Positions 1 to 7,668 of a stretch of DNA of 11,839 bases are shown piece after piece (position 1 is the stretch's first letter; each line of letters begins with the position of its first letter). This stretch comes from UBA7236 sp031372705 (GTDB lineage: Bacteria > Bacteroidota > Bacteroidia > Chitinophagales > BACL12). The stretch covers positions 1 through 11,839 of the forward strand of contig JANMLV010000167.1 in assembly GCA_031372705.1 (NCBI GenBank), read 5' to 3'. The position numbers and the translations under genes were made by a program. The notes below the pieces were generated by a model. The model was not told the DNA's origin. It searched no databases and saw nothing but the letters and a program-made list of their open reading frames with translations.

Positions 1-343
1 ATTGATTACAAACATCAAAATACCACTGATATCTGGCACCGGCTTCTTCAGGAATAGGCAATGCCAATAAACTTTCAGCAATGGCAGTATTCATGAAACG
101 CAAGCCTGGTTTGTTTACGGCATCATACACTTGATGCAAATAATCAATCATTGGTTGATTACCTGATTCAGTTGATGTCCAAGCAATTTCTTTAACATCT
201 GCAGATTGCTGAGCAGCAACACGCTTGTTATCATTGCCTTTAACTAAAGCCATGATTTTGCTTTTCATGGCATAAGAACCTACACCGACAACTGCGATGA
301 AAATTCCTGAAATAATTACGATCCTTTTGGTTTTCGCGTTCAT
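1..343 (-). CDS. Membrane-anchored protein, N-terminal fragment cut by window edge; probable paralogue of the neighbouring FG-GAP/ASPIC lipoprotein
   Basis: The first 114 codons of a minus-strand gene are visible, starting at the ATG at 343-341; the rest lies beyond the window. Residues 1-7 are basic (MNAKTKR) and residues 8-24 form one hydrophobic segment with no lipobox cysteine, so this is an uncleaved anchor or a signal peptide. Residues 62-101 resemble residues 44-84 of the upstream lipoprotein: both have N-x2-M-x2-Y-L, then (K/H)P-x2-RF, then a P-x-EA pattern. In the neighbour this stretch precedes helical, TPR-like repeats and an FG-GAP/ASPIC region. I infer a paralogue of similar architecture, but no such domain is visible in this fragment. 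It lies 115 bp downstream of the lipoprotein gene on the same strand, so the two may be co-transcribed. Reading frame is solid; function is inferred. Confidence 0.75.
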   Translation of the reverse strand, partial: MNAKTKRIVIISGIFIAVVGVGSYAMKSKIMALVKGNDNKRVAAQQSADVKEIAWTSTESGNQPMIDYLHQVYDAVNKPGLRFMNTAIAESLLALPIPEEAGARYQWYFDVCNQ

Positions 344-362
344 ATATTTTTGATTGTTGATG

Positions 363-370
363 CAAAATTC
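363..370 (-). promoter_or_regulatory. Weak Bacteroidota -7-like element before the cut-off gene
   Basis: On the minus strand this reads GAATTTTG, one mismatch from TAnnTTTG, about 20 bases upstream of the start codon at 343. No TTTG -33 element is visible at the usual 19-21 bp spacing. It could give the downstream gene its own transcript, but the match is weak. Confidence 0.22.
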
Positions 371-402
371 CGCTTTTGCCTGCGTTTTTTCACTATTTTT
401 AA

Positions 403-432
403 GTGCTTAACGATTAAAAGTTTCTTAAGCAC
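403..432. repeat. 8-bp perfect inverted repeat between the two paralogous genes
   Basis: GTGCTTAA (403-410) and TTAAGCAC (425-432) are exact reverse complements separated by 14 bases. A third partial copy, TTAAGCA, lies at 448-454. Neither strand has a T-run directly after the stem, so this is not a standard intrinsic terminator. It may be an operator, a weak RNA hairpin between two co-transcribed genes, or chance in AT-rich DNA. Confidence 0.35.
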
Positions 433-458
433 ACTTTAAATGTTTTGTTAAGCATTGA

Positions 459-2747
459 TTACATTTCGTGTCCGTGATGCATCATTGTTGCGTCGGCAGG
501 CATTGCTGCAAACTTGAACGACTGGAGCGGAACTATTTCAAATGCCGCTTCACCCTCGGTAATTTTCATAAACGAATTCATCGGCAAATCGTTCAAAACT
601 TGTTTGTTGTTAGGACCTTGCCAAGTAATTTCAATTTGTTTAATGGCAACTGCTTTGCCGAGTCCTGTTTCTAAACGATTACTATTTACGCCAAAACTTC
701 CACCATTAGTAACTACTAAATAGATATCGCGTGTTGATTTATCCTGATTTTCGACCGTAATTTTCACTTTAGTACCGATAGCCGATTTATTAGCCTTGGT
801 GCCTATTAACTGCAAGCTCACCCAGTTGTTTCCTGTGTTGCCCGGGTTTTCATAAAACGCACCTTGAAAGCCGTCGCCTTCATAACCACCACCCATATCT
901 TCATAAACATCTTGGTCGCCATCGTTATCTACATCACCAAAACCAATACCGTGACCTTTCTGCAAATGGCCAAATCCACCTGAATGGGTAACATCCTGAT
1001 ATGCTTTTCCTTCATTATTTCTAAACATACGTTTTGGCACCAGTGAAGTATAATTAGGCGTTCCTGTTCCGGAATAAATATCCATCCAACCATCATTATC
1101 TATATCGCCAATATTTAATCCCATAACGGTCATTGCAACTTGCATATTCATTTCTTTGGTAACATCTGTAAAAGTACCATCACCATTGTTGCGATATAAA
1201 ATTGAGTATTCGCCTTTTACCGGTTTATTAAAATATTCAGCTGCATTATCGTAGTCGCAATTGTCGGCATCGTAAGTTTGAATGGTGAGATCTTCCCAAC
1301 CATCATTATTATAATCTAAAAAAGCAACAGGGAAACTCTTAATCGGTAAACCAACACCTGCTTCTTTAGTTACATCTGTAAATTTAACTTTGCCACCATT
1401 TTTTCCGGTATCGTTGCGCAATAAATAGTTTTCGGTACCTTGACTTGAGATACAAATATCCATGTATCCATCATTATTATAATCTGCGGCTGCAACACCT
1501 TTTGCAAAGCACAAAATATCTGCACCTGCTTCTTTAGCTACGTTTTTAAATTTGCCTTTCCCATCGCTAAGGAATAATTCACAAGGATATTTTTCGGTAT
1601 CTCTGCGTGTTTCATTGCCGAAATAAATATCTAACCAACCATCATTATTAAAGTCGGCAAATACAGAAGCTTGAGTTGGATAAAGATGTTCCATTAAGCC
1701 GGTTTCATAGGTAACATCGGTAAAAGTGCCATCGCCATTATTGCGAATAAGTGAGGCCGGTAATTTACCGAAATCGTTCCACCATGCCCCTCTTGGAATT
1801 AAAATATCCATGAAGCCATCGTTGTTATAATCGGCACATTTTAAATCCAATCCACCTGTTATGCCATTTAATGATGTAGCTTCGGTAACATCTTTGAATG
1901 TGCCGTCGCCATTGTTAAACATTACTTTTATTTGTTCATCTAAGAACCAACCGGAAGCAACGATATCGAGATTGCCATCATTATTAAAATCTTCAACACA
2001 AACACCACCTGATTTTGTAATAAAATCGATGCCCAATTGACCGGCAATATTCGGGAAACGACCAACATCGTATGATGATTTAAATTCTTCAGGACTAATT
2101 CTATATTCTGCAGGAACGCCATTCGGATATTGGCCAAGATTCATATACGCCACATTTAATAAGAACATGGAAGTTAAATCTTCAGGATTTTCTTTCAAGA
2201 TACCCAGCCATAAATCAACAGCAACTTTGGTTGGTTCTTTTACTTCATACCAACCACTTTTGGCAATTGGTAAAATACATGATTCTGAAGTGTGCAGTGC
2301 AATACAATTTTTTTGTTCACCCAAGCGCATGTAAGCTACTGCTTTCATGTAAGTAATATCATCGATTAAATCGCCCTTAATTTTTTCAGCTTCAGCTTTC
2401 GCAAGTGCTTCATCGTACGCGGCAATAGATTTTTCGGTAAGACCGGCAAAGAGCCATTCATCGCCTATTGCCTTTTTCCATTCTACAAATTTTTTCGCTT
2501 CTTTTGGTGGTGTTGCTTTTGTGAAATTTTCGGCACGGATAGTGCTTGCAAATCGGTTTTTCGGATGCTTAAAATAATTGGAATTACAATCCGCTAAATA
2601 TTTTGCCATAGCCTCATTATTGGGCAATGTTGTATCGTAAACGATAGTATTTTGCGCGAATTCACGTTGCTTTTTCTCTTTACCGCAACCGGCAAAAGTT
2701 AGTGCTGCCGCGATGATAAGGATTGAAAAACCGGAAAGTTTGTTCAT
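459..2747 (-). CDS. Lipoprotein with seven FG-GAP/VCBS repeats and ASPIC/UnbV domain (CRTAC1-like)
   Basis: This 762-residue protein begins with a lipoprotein signal peptide: a hydrophobic stretch at 8-20 and a lipobox FAGC with the lipidated cysteine at 21. It is therefore probably anchored in the outer membrane or exposed at the surface. Residues 45-205 are mainly helical and contain TPR-like units (about 95-117, 130-150, 175-205). Residues 235-630 carry seven Asp/Asn calcium-loop motifs of the D-x-[ND]-NDG type at 253, 306, 365, 422, 478, 548 and 605. Several are followed by a GDGTF-x-DVT strand, as expected of a seven-bladed integrin-like beta-propeller. Residues 640-732 match the ASPIC/UnbV domain in position and pattern (IGTKVKI, TNGGSFGVNS, LETGLG, IEITWQG). 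The tail ends in a short His/Met cluster, MMHHGHEM. Family knowledge suggests calcium-dependent binding or scaffolding at the cell surface; substrate is unknown. The ATG is followed at once by the signal peptide, which supports this start. It diverges from panB. Confidence 0.9.
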   Translation of the reverse strand: MNKLSGFSILIIAAALTFAGCGKEKKQREFAQNTIVYDTTLPNNEAMAKYLADCNSNYFKHPKNRFASTIRAENFTKATPPKEAKKFVEWKKAIGDEWLFAGLTEKSIAAYDEALAKAEAEKIKGDLIDDITYMKAVAYMRLGEQKNCIALHTSESCILPIAKSGWYEVKEPTKVAVDLWLGILKENPEDLTSMFLLNVAYMNLGQYPNGVPAEYRISPEEFKSSYDVGRFPNIAGQLGIDFITKSGGVCVEDFNNDGNLDIVASGWFLDEQIKVMFNNGDGTFKDVTEATSLNGITGGLDLKCADYNNDGFMDILIPRGAWWNDFGKLPASLIRNNGDGTFTDVTYETGLMEHLYPTQASVFADFNNDGWLDIYFGNETRRDTEKYPCELFLSDGKGKFKNVAKEAGADILCFAKGVAAADYNNDGYMDICISSQGTENYLLRNDTGKNGGKVKFTDVTKEAGVGLPIKSFPVAFLDYNNDGWEDLTIQTYDADNCDYDNAAEYFNKPVKGEYSILYRNNGDGTFTDVTKEMNMQVAMTVMGLNIGDIDNDGWMDIYSGTGTPNYTSLVPKRMFRNNEGKAYQDVTHSGGFGHLQKGHGIGFGDVDNDGDQDVYEDMGGGYEGDGFQGAFYENPGNTGNNWVSLQLIGTKANKSAIGTKVKITVENQDKSTRDIYLVVTNGGSFGVNSNRLETGLGKAVAIKQIEITWQGPNNKQVLNDLPMNSFMKITEGEAAFEIVPLQSFKFAAMPADATMMHHGHEM
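918..1991 (-). repeat. Seven dispersed copies of the calcium-loop coding motif
   Basis: Six-codon units coding D-x-[ND]-NDG lie at 1974-1991, 1815-1832, 1638-1655, 1467-1484, 1299-1316, 1089-1106 and 918-935. On the plus strand they recur as variants of ccatcattattataatc. Spacing is 159 to 210 bp, one per propeller blade. They are protein-level repeats inside the lipoprotein gene, not tandem DNA repeats, since the sequence between them is diverged. Confidence 0.85.
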
Positions 2748-2774
2748 AAGTTGGACTTCGTTTTAAAACAGGTG

Positions 2775-2782
2775 CAAAGGTA
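2775..2782 (-). promoter_or_regulatory. Bacteroidota -7 promoter element for the lipoprotein gene
   Basis: On the minus strand this reads TACCTTTG, an exact match to the Bacteroidota -7 consensus TAnnTTTG, 28 bases upstream of the ATG at 2747. That gives a short leader of about 20 bases. No TTTG stands at the ideal -33 spacing, so the upstream half of the promoter is weak or absent. Confidence 0.5.
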
Positions 2783-2883
2783 CTGCTAAAGCAAGTGCGA
2801 TTGGTAGTATTTCAAAAAGATTTAAACAAGATTTGAAGATGTAAATGAAACAAAGAACAACATGGTTTAGGTCGAAATAAATA

Positions 2884-2904
2884 GATTATAATATGCTGAT
2901 AATC
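2884..2904. repeat. Short inverted repeat in the divergent intergenic region
   Basis: GATTAT (2884-2889) and ATAATC (2899-2904) are reverse complements separated by nine bases. They lie between the lipoprotein and panB promoters. The arms are short and AT-rich, so chance is likely. Apart from this, the two promoters and the repeat at 2968-2990, nothing stands out in the 2748-3024 gap. Confidence 0.2.
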
Positions 2905-2967
2905 AACATTTTACAATAATTCGCCTTTCCCAATTTGTACCGATGCCATAAATTTCAACCCTTCAGC

Positions 2968-2990
2968 TATTTTGGTCATAATCCAAAATA
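2968..2990. promoter_or_regulatory. 8-bp perfect inverted repeat overlapping the panB promoter, possible operator
   Basis: TATTTTGG (2968-2975) and CCAAAATA (2983-2990) are exact reverse complements with a seven-base spacer. The left arm contains the TTTG proposed as the panB -33 element, and the whole repeat sits inside the spacer upstream of the -7 element. This is the geometry of a repressor site, but no regulator gene is nearby. The operator role is inference. Confidence 0.35.
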
Positions 2991-3003
2991 AACCTTACCT
3001 TTC
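2971..3003 (+). promoter_or_regulatory. Putative Bacteroidota-type promoter of panB
   Basis: TTTG at 2971-2974 is followed after 21 bp by TACCTTTC at 2996-3003. The second element has one mismatch (final C for G) from TAnnTTTG. The spacing fits the Bacteroidota -33/-7 promoter, and transcription would begin close to the start codon, giving a very short leader. Confidence 0.4.
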
Positions 3004-3024
3004 GGCCGAATAAATGTGATAGAT

Positions 3025-3852
3025 ATGTCAGCAGCAACTCCCGATTTCGGTAAAGTGAAACGTGTAACAGTGCATACACTTCAGGAAATGAAGGAACATG
3101 GCACTAAAATTTCAATGTTAACAGCGTATGATTACTCAATGGCTACCATTTTAGATGATGCGGGCGTAGACGTGATTTTAGTTGGTGATAGTGCATCAAA
3201 CGTAATGGCAGGGCACGAAACTACCTTGCCAATAACATTAGACCAAATGATTTACCATGCTTCCAGTGTTGTTAGGGCTATTGAAAGATGCTTGGTGGTG
3301 GTTGATTTACCGTTTGGTTCGTATCAAGGTAATTCGAAAGTAGCTTTAGATTCCACTATTCGCATAATGAAGGAATCAGGTGCCCATGCTGTAAAACTTG
3401 AAGGCGGCAGAGAAGTGAAGGAATCGGTTGAACGTATTTTAAGCGCGGGAATTCCGGTAATGGGACATTTAGGATTAACCCCCCAATCGATATATAAATT
3501 TGGAACCTATACCGTAAGAGCTACAGAAGAATTGGAAGCAGCTAAGCTTTGTGAGGATGCCGAATTATTGCAGCAATTGGGTTGTTTCTCAATAGTCCTG
3601 GAAAAAATACCTGCGAGTTTGGGCGAAAAAGTTGCTAAACAATTACAAATTCCTGTTATTGGAATTGGCGCAGGAGGAAAAGTGGATGGACAAGTTTTAG
3701 TTATGCACGATATGCTTGGCATTACCAAAGAATTTAAACCGCGGTTTTTACGCAGATACCTTAACTTATACGATGAAATAAAAAAAGGTGTTGGGCAGTA
3801 TATTCAAGATGTGAAAACAAATGATTTTCCTAATGAGACAGAGGAGTATTAA
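3025..3852 (+). CDS. panB: 3-methyl-2-oxobutanoate hydroxymethyltransferase (ketopantoate hydroxymethyltransferase)
   Basis: PanB transfers a hydroxymethyl group from 5,10-methylenetetrahydrofolate to 3-methyl-2-oxobutanoate, giving ketopantoate, the first committed step to pantothenate and CoA. It is a cytosolic Mg-dependent TIM barrel. The 275-residue product has the usual family length. Expected residues are present: the metal-binding Asp 55 in VGDS, Asp 94 in VVVDLPF and Glu 126 in VKLEGG, with Lys 124 beside it; His 148 in MGHLGLTPQS; and the catalytic-type Glu 193 in VLEKIP. IGIGAGG (212-218) and DGQVLVMHDMLG follow. An in-frame GTG at 3016 would add three residues. I prefer the ATG at 3025 because GTG is less usual and the product MSAATPDFGKVKRVT fits the family N-terminus. 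No Shine-Dalgarno is visible. The gene stands alone between a divergent lipoprotein and a convergent PFOR gene, so no panC or panD partner is seen. Confidence 0.95.
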   Translation: MSAATPDFGKVKRVTVHTLQEMKEHGTKISMLTAYDYSMATILDDAGVDVILVGDSASNVMAGHETTLPITLDQMIYHASSVVRAIERCLVVVDLPFGSYQGNSKVALDSTIRIMKESGAHAVKLEGGREVKESVERILSAGIPVMGHLGLTPQSIYKFGTYTVRATEELEAAKLCEDAELLQQLGCFSIVLEKIPASLGEKVAKQLQIPVIGIGAGGKVDGQVLVMHDMLGITKEFKPRFLRRYLNLYDEIKKGVGQYIQDVKTNDFPNETEEY

Positions 3853-3874
3853 TTTTAATTACTTTTCGTAAATG

Positions 3875-3917
3875 AAAAAATTGCTCATGCTTTAGTTAAC
3901 ATGCGCAATTTTATTTT
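3875..3917. terminator. Bidirectional intrinsic terminator between panB and PFOR
   Basis: AAAATTGCTCATG (3877-3889) pairs with CATGCGCAATTTT (3900-3912), 12 of 13 positions matching, around a 10-base loop. On the plus strand the stem ends in TTTTATTTT; on the minus strand six T residues (3880-3875) follow. Both convergent genes end within about 25 bp of it, so it can stop transcription from both sides. Confidence 0.8.
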
Positions 3918-3928
3918 ACAACTGCTAT

Positions 3929-6900
3929 TTACAACCCCTTCAACAAATTAAGCCTATCGTATTTATCTAAAATATCATGCTCAGCTTCATGTAAAAATGA
4001 TTCTGCAAGCACTTCATCTTTAGCTCTAATTACACTGAATCTATTTTCGTTATACATAAACTCACTTAAAGGAATTGTTGGCGCTTTTGAATCCAATGTA
4101 AAACGTTCGCCTTTTGGTTTCATAGGATTGTATCTGAACAACGGCCAATAACCGGAGTTAACTGCATTTTTTTTTTGATCGTTGCCGTGACACATATCGT
4201 AACCATGCGCAATGCAATGACTGTAAGCTATTATTAACGATGGTCCCGGATAGGCTTCAGCTTCCTGAATGGTGCGCACGGTATGCATATCGCTTGCACC
4301 CATTGCAATTTGTGCTACATAAGCTTTGCCATGCGCAATTGCTTGCAATGCCAAATCTTTTTTACCGGTGCGCTTTCCGTTAATCGAAAATTTAGCACTT
4401 GCACCCAACGGCGATGCTTTTGATTTTTGTCCGCCGGTATTAGAATATACTTCAGTATCTAAAACAAAAATGTTTACATTTTCGCCTGTTGATAATACGT
4501 GATCCAATCCACTGAATCCAATATCATATGCCCAACCGTCGCCACCAATTATCCAAACTGATTTATCAGCTAAAAAATCGGCGAGTTGCATTAAAATGCG
4601 TGCGTCAACAGTCTCGATAGTGCGCAATTTTTTTCTTAATTCGGCAATGTTTGATTTTTGATTTTTAATTGCCACTTCATCTTCAATTTGCAGCGCTAAA
4701 ATTGCATCAGTTAATTCAACACCAACTTCTTCGCGCATTGCGGCTAATAAATGTTGTGCAATTTCTTTCTTCTTGTCGGTTGCTAATTTAATACCCAAAC
4801 CAAATTCGGCATTATCTTCAAACAATGAATTTGCCCAAGCCGGACCTTCACCCTCGTTATTAACTGACCAAGGTGTAGTTGGTAAATTGCCGCCAAAAAT
4901 GGATGAACATCCTGTTGCGTTGGCAACTATCATTCTGTCGCCAAACAATTGTGTAAGTAATTTAAGATACGGTGTTTCACCACAACCTGCACAAGCGCCG
5001 GAAAATTCGAATAATGGTTGTAAAAATTGAGTGCCTTTAACGGTATTTTTATTTACGCGACTTCTATCAATATCAGGAAGCGATAAAAAGAAATCCCAAT
5101 TGGCATGTTCAGGTTCTAATAATTCCATTTTATCGACCATATTAATGGCTTTATGTCCCTGCTGTGTTTTACTTTCAACAGGACAATATTCAACACATAA
5201 ATTACAACCGGTGCAATCTTCCACACTTACTTGTAAAGTATATGCTTCATGGTCTTTAAAAAATTCTTTTCCAATTGGGTCAACATGTTTAAATGTAGTT
5301 GGTGCATCTTGCAATGCATCTTTCTCATATACTTTGCAGCGAATAGCAGCGTGAGGGCAAATCAAGAAATATTTACCGCATTGGGAGCATAATTGTTCAT
5401 CCCAAACAGGCACATTTTCGGCAATATTTCGCTTTTCATATTTAGTTGTTCCTGAAGGATATAATCCGTCAACCGGAAAAGCACTTACGGGCAGCGCATC
5501 GCCTTCACCGGCAATAATTTTGGCCAATACCGATTTTACAAAATCAGGAGAATCATCCGGTACCGGATTTTCAATTTGCAGGTGACCGATATCGAATTTG
5601 TGATAATCAATTTCAAAAAGATTTTCCAGCGTTTTATCTACGGCTTCATAATTTTTTTGAACTACGCTCTCCCCTTTTTTATAATATGATTCATAAATTG
5701 CTTCTTTTATTTTACCAATTGCCAATTCTTTAGGCATTACATTACTGATAGCAAAAAAACAAGTTTGTAAAATAGTATTAATGCGCGAACCCATACCGGT
5801 TTCTTTGGCAACGGCGGTGGCGTTTATTACATAAAACTTCAATTTCTTTTCAACAATTTCTTCCTGAATTTTTTCAGGTAACATGTTCCAAACTTCATCT
5901 TTTGAATAAGGTGCATTTAATAAAAATGTAGCACCAAATTCAGCATCTTTTAATACATCATATTTTTTCAGATAATTATAGTGATGGCAAGCAATAAAGT
6001 TTGCCGAATTAATTAAATAGGTAGAACGAATAGGTTCTTTACCTGCTCGTAAATGCGATACAGTAAGGCTTCCCGACTTTTTAGAATCGTAAACAAAATA
6101 ACCTTGAACATAATCGCCGGTTACATCGCCAATAATTTTAATAGAATTTTTATTTGCGCTTACGGTTCCATCTGCTCCTAATCCGAAAAATAATCCGCGG
6201 AAATAATGTTGCGCTTCGAGTGAAAATTTATCGTTATAAATTAAACTGGTATTGGTAACATCATCTTCAATTCCAATAGTGAAATGATTTTTAGGTTTTT
6301 CTTTCGATAATTCATCGAATACTGCTTTCACCATGCCCGCATTAAATTCTTTGGAGGCTAATCCGTAGCGTCCGCCAATAACTTTTGGAGATGCTAATTC
6401 CCAACCTTCATGTAATGCATTAATTACATCCATATACAATGGTTCACCAATAGCACCAGGTTCTTTACAGCGGTCGAGTACTGCAATTTTTTTAACAGAA
6501 AATGGCAATGCTTCAATAAATGCTTTTACATAGAACGGACGATATAATCGCACCATTACAACACCTGTTTTTTCACCGTTATTATTGAGATAATCTACTA
6601 CTTCCCTTACTGCGCCTGAACCGGAGCCCATTATTACAATCACCTTTTCGGCATTTACATCACCGTAGTATTCAAATAATTTATATTTTCTGCCTGTTAA
6701 TGCTTCAAACTGTTCCATCATTTGTTCAACTACAAATGGAACATTCAAGTAAAATTTATTGGATGCTTCTCTGCTTTGAAAAAACACATCGGGATTTTGA
6801 GCTGTTCCTTTAATAAATGGATGAGCCGGATTTAATGAGCGATTGCGATGCGCCATTACATCATTCATATTTATCATGTCGCGAATGGCATAATCCGGAA

Positions 6901-7510
6901 TTAATTCTACCTCTGTTAATTCGTGTGAAGTGCGGAAACCATCAAATATATTTAAGAATGGAATACGTGATCTTAATGTTGATGCTTGTGCAATTAAAGC
7001 CATATCCATTGCTTCCTGTGCGTTATTGCCAAACAACATCGAAAATCCGGTTGAGCGACATGCCATCACATCACTATGATCGCCAAAAATAGATAGAGCA
7101 TGAGTTGCCAAAGCCCTTGCTGCTATTTGAAAAACAGTTGGTGTTAATTCGCCGGCAATTTTATACATATTCGGAATCATCAACAATAACCCTTGCGAGC
7201 AAGTAAATGTTGTAGAAAGTGCGCCTCCTGTCAACGCTCCGTGAATGGCACCGGCGGCACCTGCTTCACTTTGCATTTCAATAACTTTTGGCACCTGACC
7301 AAAAATATTCGTCATTTCTTTTGATGACCATTCATCGGCCCATTCGCCCATAGCTGAAGAGGGTGTTATGGGATAAATAGCACAAATTTCATTTGTTTTG
7401 TAAGCTATGGTTGCTGCAGCCTCGTTGCCGTCCATAATATCGCGAACAACAGGTTCTTTATCGGTGTTTAAAGTAGCCGATTCGTTAGCATTTTCAATTA
7501 AAGTTGCCAT
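3929..7510 (-). CDS. nifJ: Pyruvate:ferredoxin (flavodoxin) oxidoreductase, single-chain
   Basis: The enzyme oxidises pyruvate with CoA to acetyl-CoA and CO2, passing electrons through three [4Fe-4S] clusters to ferredoxin or flavodoxin in the cytosol. At 1193 residues it has the normal length of fused homodimeric PFOR. In order: the pyrimidine-binding domain with YPITPSS (46-52) and the TPP-activating Glu 82 in MQSEAGAAGA; transketolase C-terminal-like domain (about 285-400); gamma domain (about 440-640); EKR motif YEKRNIA (691-697); two-cluster ferredoxin domain (about 700-785); and TPP-diphosphate domain with GGDGWAYDIG (989-998) and VYSNTGGQ (1021-1028). Proximal-cluster cysteines are Cys 840, 843, 868 and 1098. 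The second ferredoxin motif is complete (Cys 766, 769, 772, 776), but the first reads Cys 708, Cys 711, Tyr 714, Cys 718, with Tyr where the family has a ligand Cys. No frameshift is visible. The gene follows an unrelated gene after 158 bp and ends at a strong terminator. Confidence 0.96.
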   Translation of the reverse strand: MATLIENANESATLNTDKEPVVRDIMDGNEAAATIAYKTNEICAIYPITPSSAMGEWADEWSSKEMTNIFGQVPKVIEMQSEAGAAGAIHGALTGGALSTTFTCSQGLLLMIPNMYKIAGELTPTVFQIAARALATHALSIFGDHSDVMACRSTGFSMLFGNNAQEAMDMALIAQASTLRSRIPFLNIFDGFRTSHELTEVELIPDYAIRDMINMNDVMAHRNRSLNPAHPFIKGTAQNPDVFFQSREASNKFYLNVPFVVEQMMEQFEALTGRKYKLFEYYGDVNAEKVIVIMGSGSGAVREVVDYLNNNGEKTGVVMVRLYRPFYVKAFIEALPFSVKKIAVLDRCKEPGAIGEPLYMDVINALHEGWELASPKVIGGRYGLASKEFNAGMVKAVFDELSKEKPKNHFTIGIEDDVTNTSLIYNDKFSLEAQHYFRGLFFGLGADGTVSANKNSIKIIGDVTGDYVQGYFVYDSKKSGSLTVSHLRAGKEPIRSTYLINSANFIACHHYNYLKKYDVLKDAEFGATFLLNAPYSKDEVWNMLPEKIQEEIVEKKLKFYVINATAVAKETGMGSRINTILQTCFFAISNVMPKELAIGKIKEAIYESYYKKGESVVQKNYEAVDKTLENLFEIDYHKFDIGHLQIENPVPDDSPDFVKSVLAKIIAGEGDALPVSAFPVDGLYPSGTTKYEKRNIAENVPVWDEQLCSQCGKYFLICPHAAIRCKVYEKDALQDAPTTFKHVDPIGKEFFKDHEAYTLQVSVEDCTGCNLCVEYCPVESKTQQGHKAINMVDKMELLEPEHANWDFFLSLPDIDRSRVNKNTVKGTQFLQPLFEFSGACAGCGETPYLKLLTQLFGDRMIVANATGCSSIFGGNLPTTPWSVNNEGEGPAWANSLFEDNAEFGLGIKLATDKKKEIAQHLLAAMREEVGVELTDAILALQIEDEVAIKNQKSNIAELRKKLRTIETVDARILMQLADFLADKSVWIIGGDGWAYDIGFSGLDHVLSTGENVNIFVLDTEVYSNTGGQKSKASPLGASAKFSINGKRTGKKDLALQAIAHGKAYVAQIAMGASDMHTVRTIQEAEAYPGPSLIIAYSHCIAHGYDMCHGNDQKKNAVNSGYWPLFRYNPMKPKGERFTLDSKAPTIPLSEFMYNENRFSVIRAKDEVLAESFLHEAEHDILDKYDRLNLLKGL

Positions 7511-7540
7511 GTGATTAGATTTTGGTTATTTGATACTCAG

Positions 7541-7570
7541 ACTTCGCCTGAATTAGAGCATAAACTTCGC
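7541..7570. repeat. Pair of ACTTCGC direct repeats upstream of PFOR
   Basis: ACTTCGC occurs at 7541-7547 and 7564-7570, a 23-bp start-to-start spacing, 31 to 60 bases upstream of the PFOR start codon (GCGAAGT in the direction of the gene). About two helical turns of spacing is compatible with a regulator site, but two 7-mers may be chance. No good promoter match was found in the 7511-7668 gap. Confidence 0.2.
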
Positions 7571-7632
7571 AACAAATCATGCCGAACCGAATGACAGCAG
7601 TCAACGAAAATGGTGATAAAAGTCAATAGGAA

Positions 7633-7649
7633 TCGGAAAAATCTTCCGA
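7633..7649. other. Short hairpin after the hypothetical gene
   Basis: TCGGAA (7633-7638) and TTCCGA (7644-7649) can pair around a five-base loop, 20 bases downstream of the stop codon of the minus-strand hypothetical gene. There is no T-run after the stem on either strand, so it is at best a weak terminator or an RNA 3' end-protecting hairpin. It leaves open whether PFOR is read through from the upstream gene. Confidence 0.35.
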
Positions 7650-7668
7650 AGAAAGCGGTAGCAAAAAT

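Noticed and set aside
403..432. Inverted repeat read as a terminator between the paralogues
   Set aside because: No T-run follows the stem on either strand and the loop is 14 bases, so it does not meet the criteria for an intrinsic terminator; kept only as a repeat.
918..1991. Repeating plus-strand ccatcattatt motif taken as a DNA repeat array or CRISPR-like structure
   Set aside because: The spacing varies from 159 to 210 bp and the motif codes for the calcium loops of the propeller in the right frame, so it is a protein repeat.
3016..3024. GTG start for panB, three codons upstream
   Set aside because: The ATG at 3025 is a stronger start and gives a family-like N-terminus; the GTG lies very close to the predicted transcription start. 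It cannot be excluded entirely.
4773..5354. Two adjacent plus-strand open frames opposite PFOR, ending and starting at the same place
   Set aside because: They are antisense to a fully conserved PFOR sequence, show low-complexity Ser/Cys/Pro-rich translations with no motif, and are shadows of the real reading frame.
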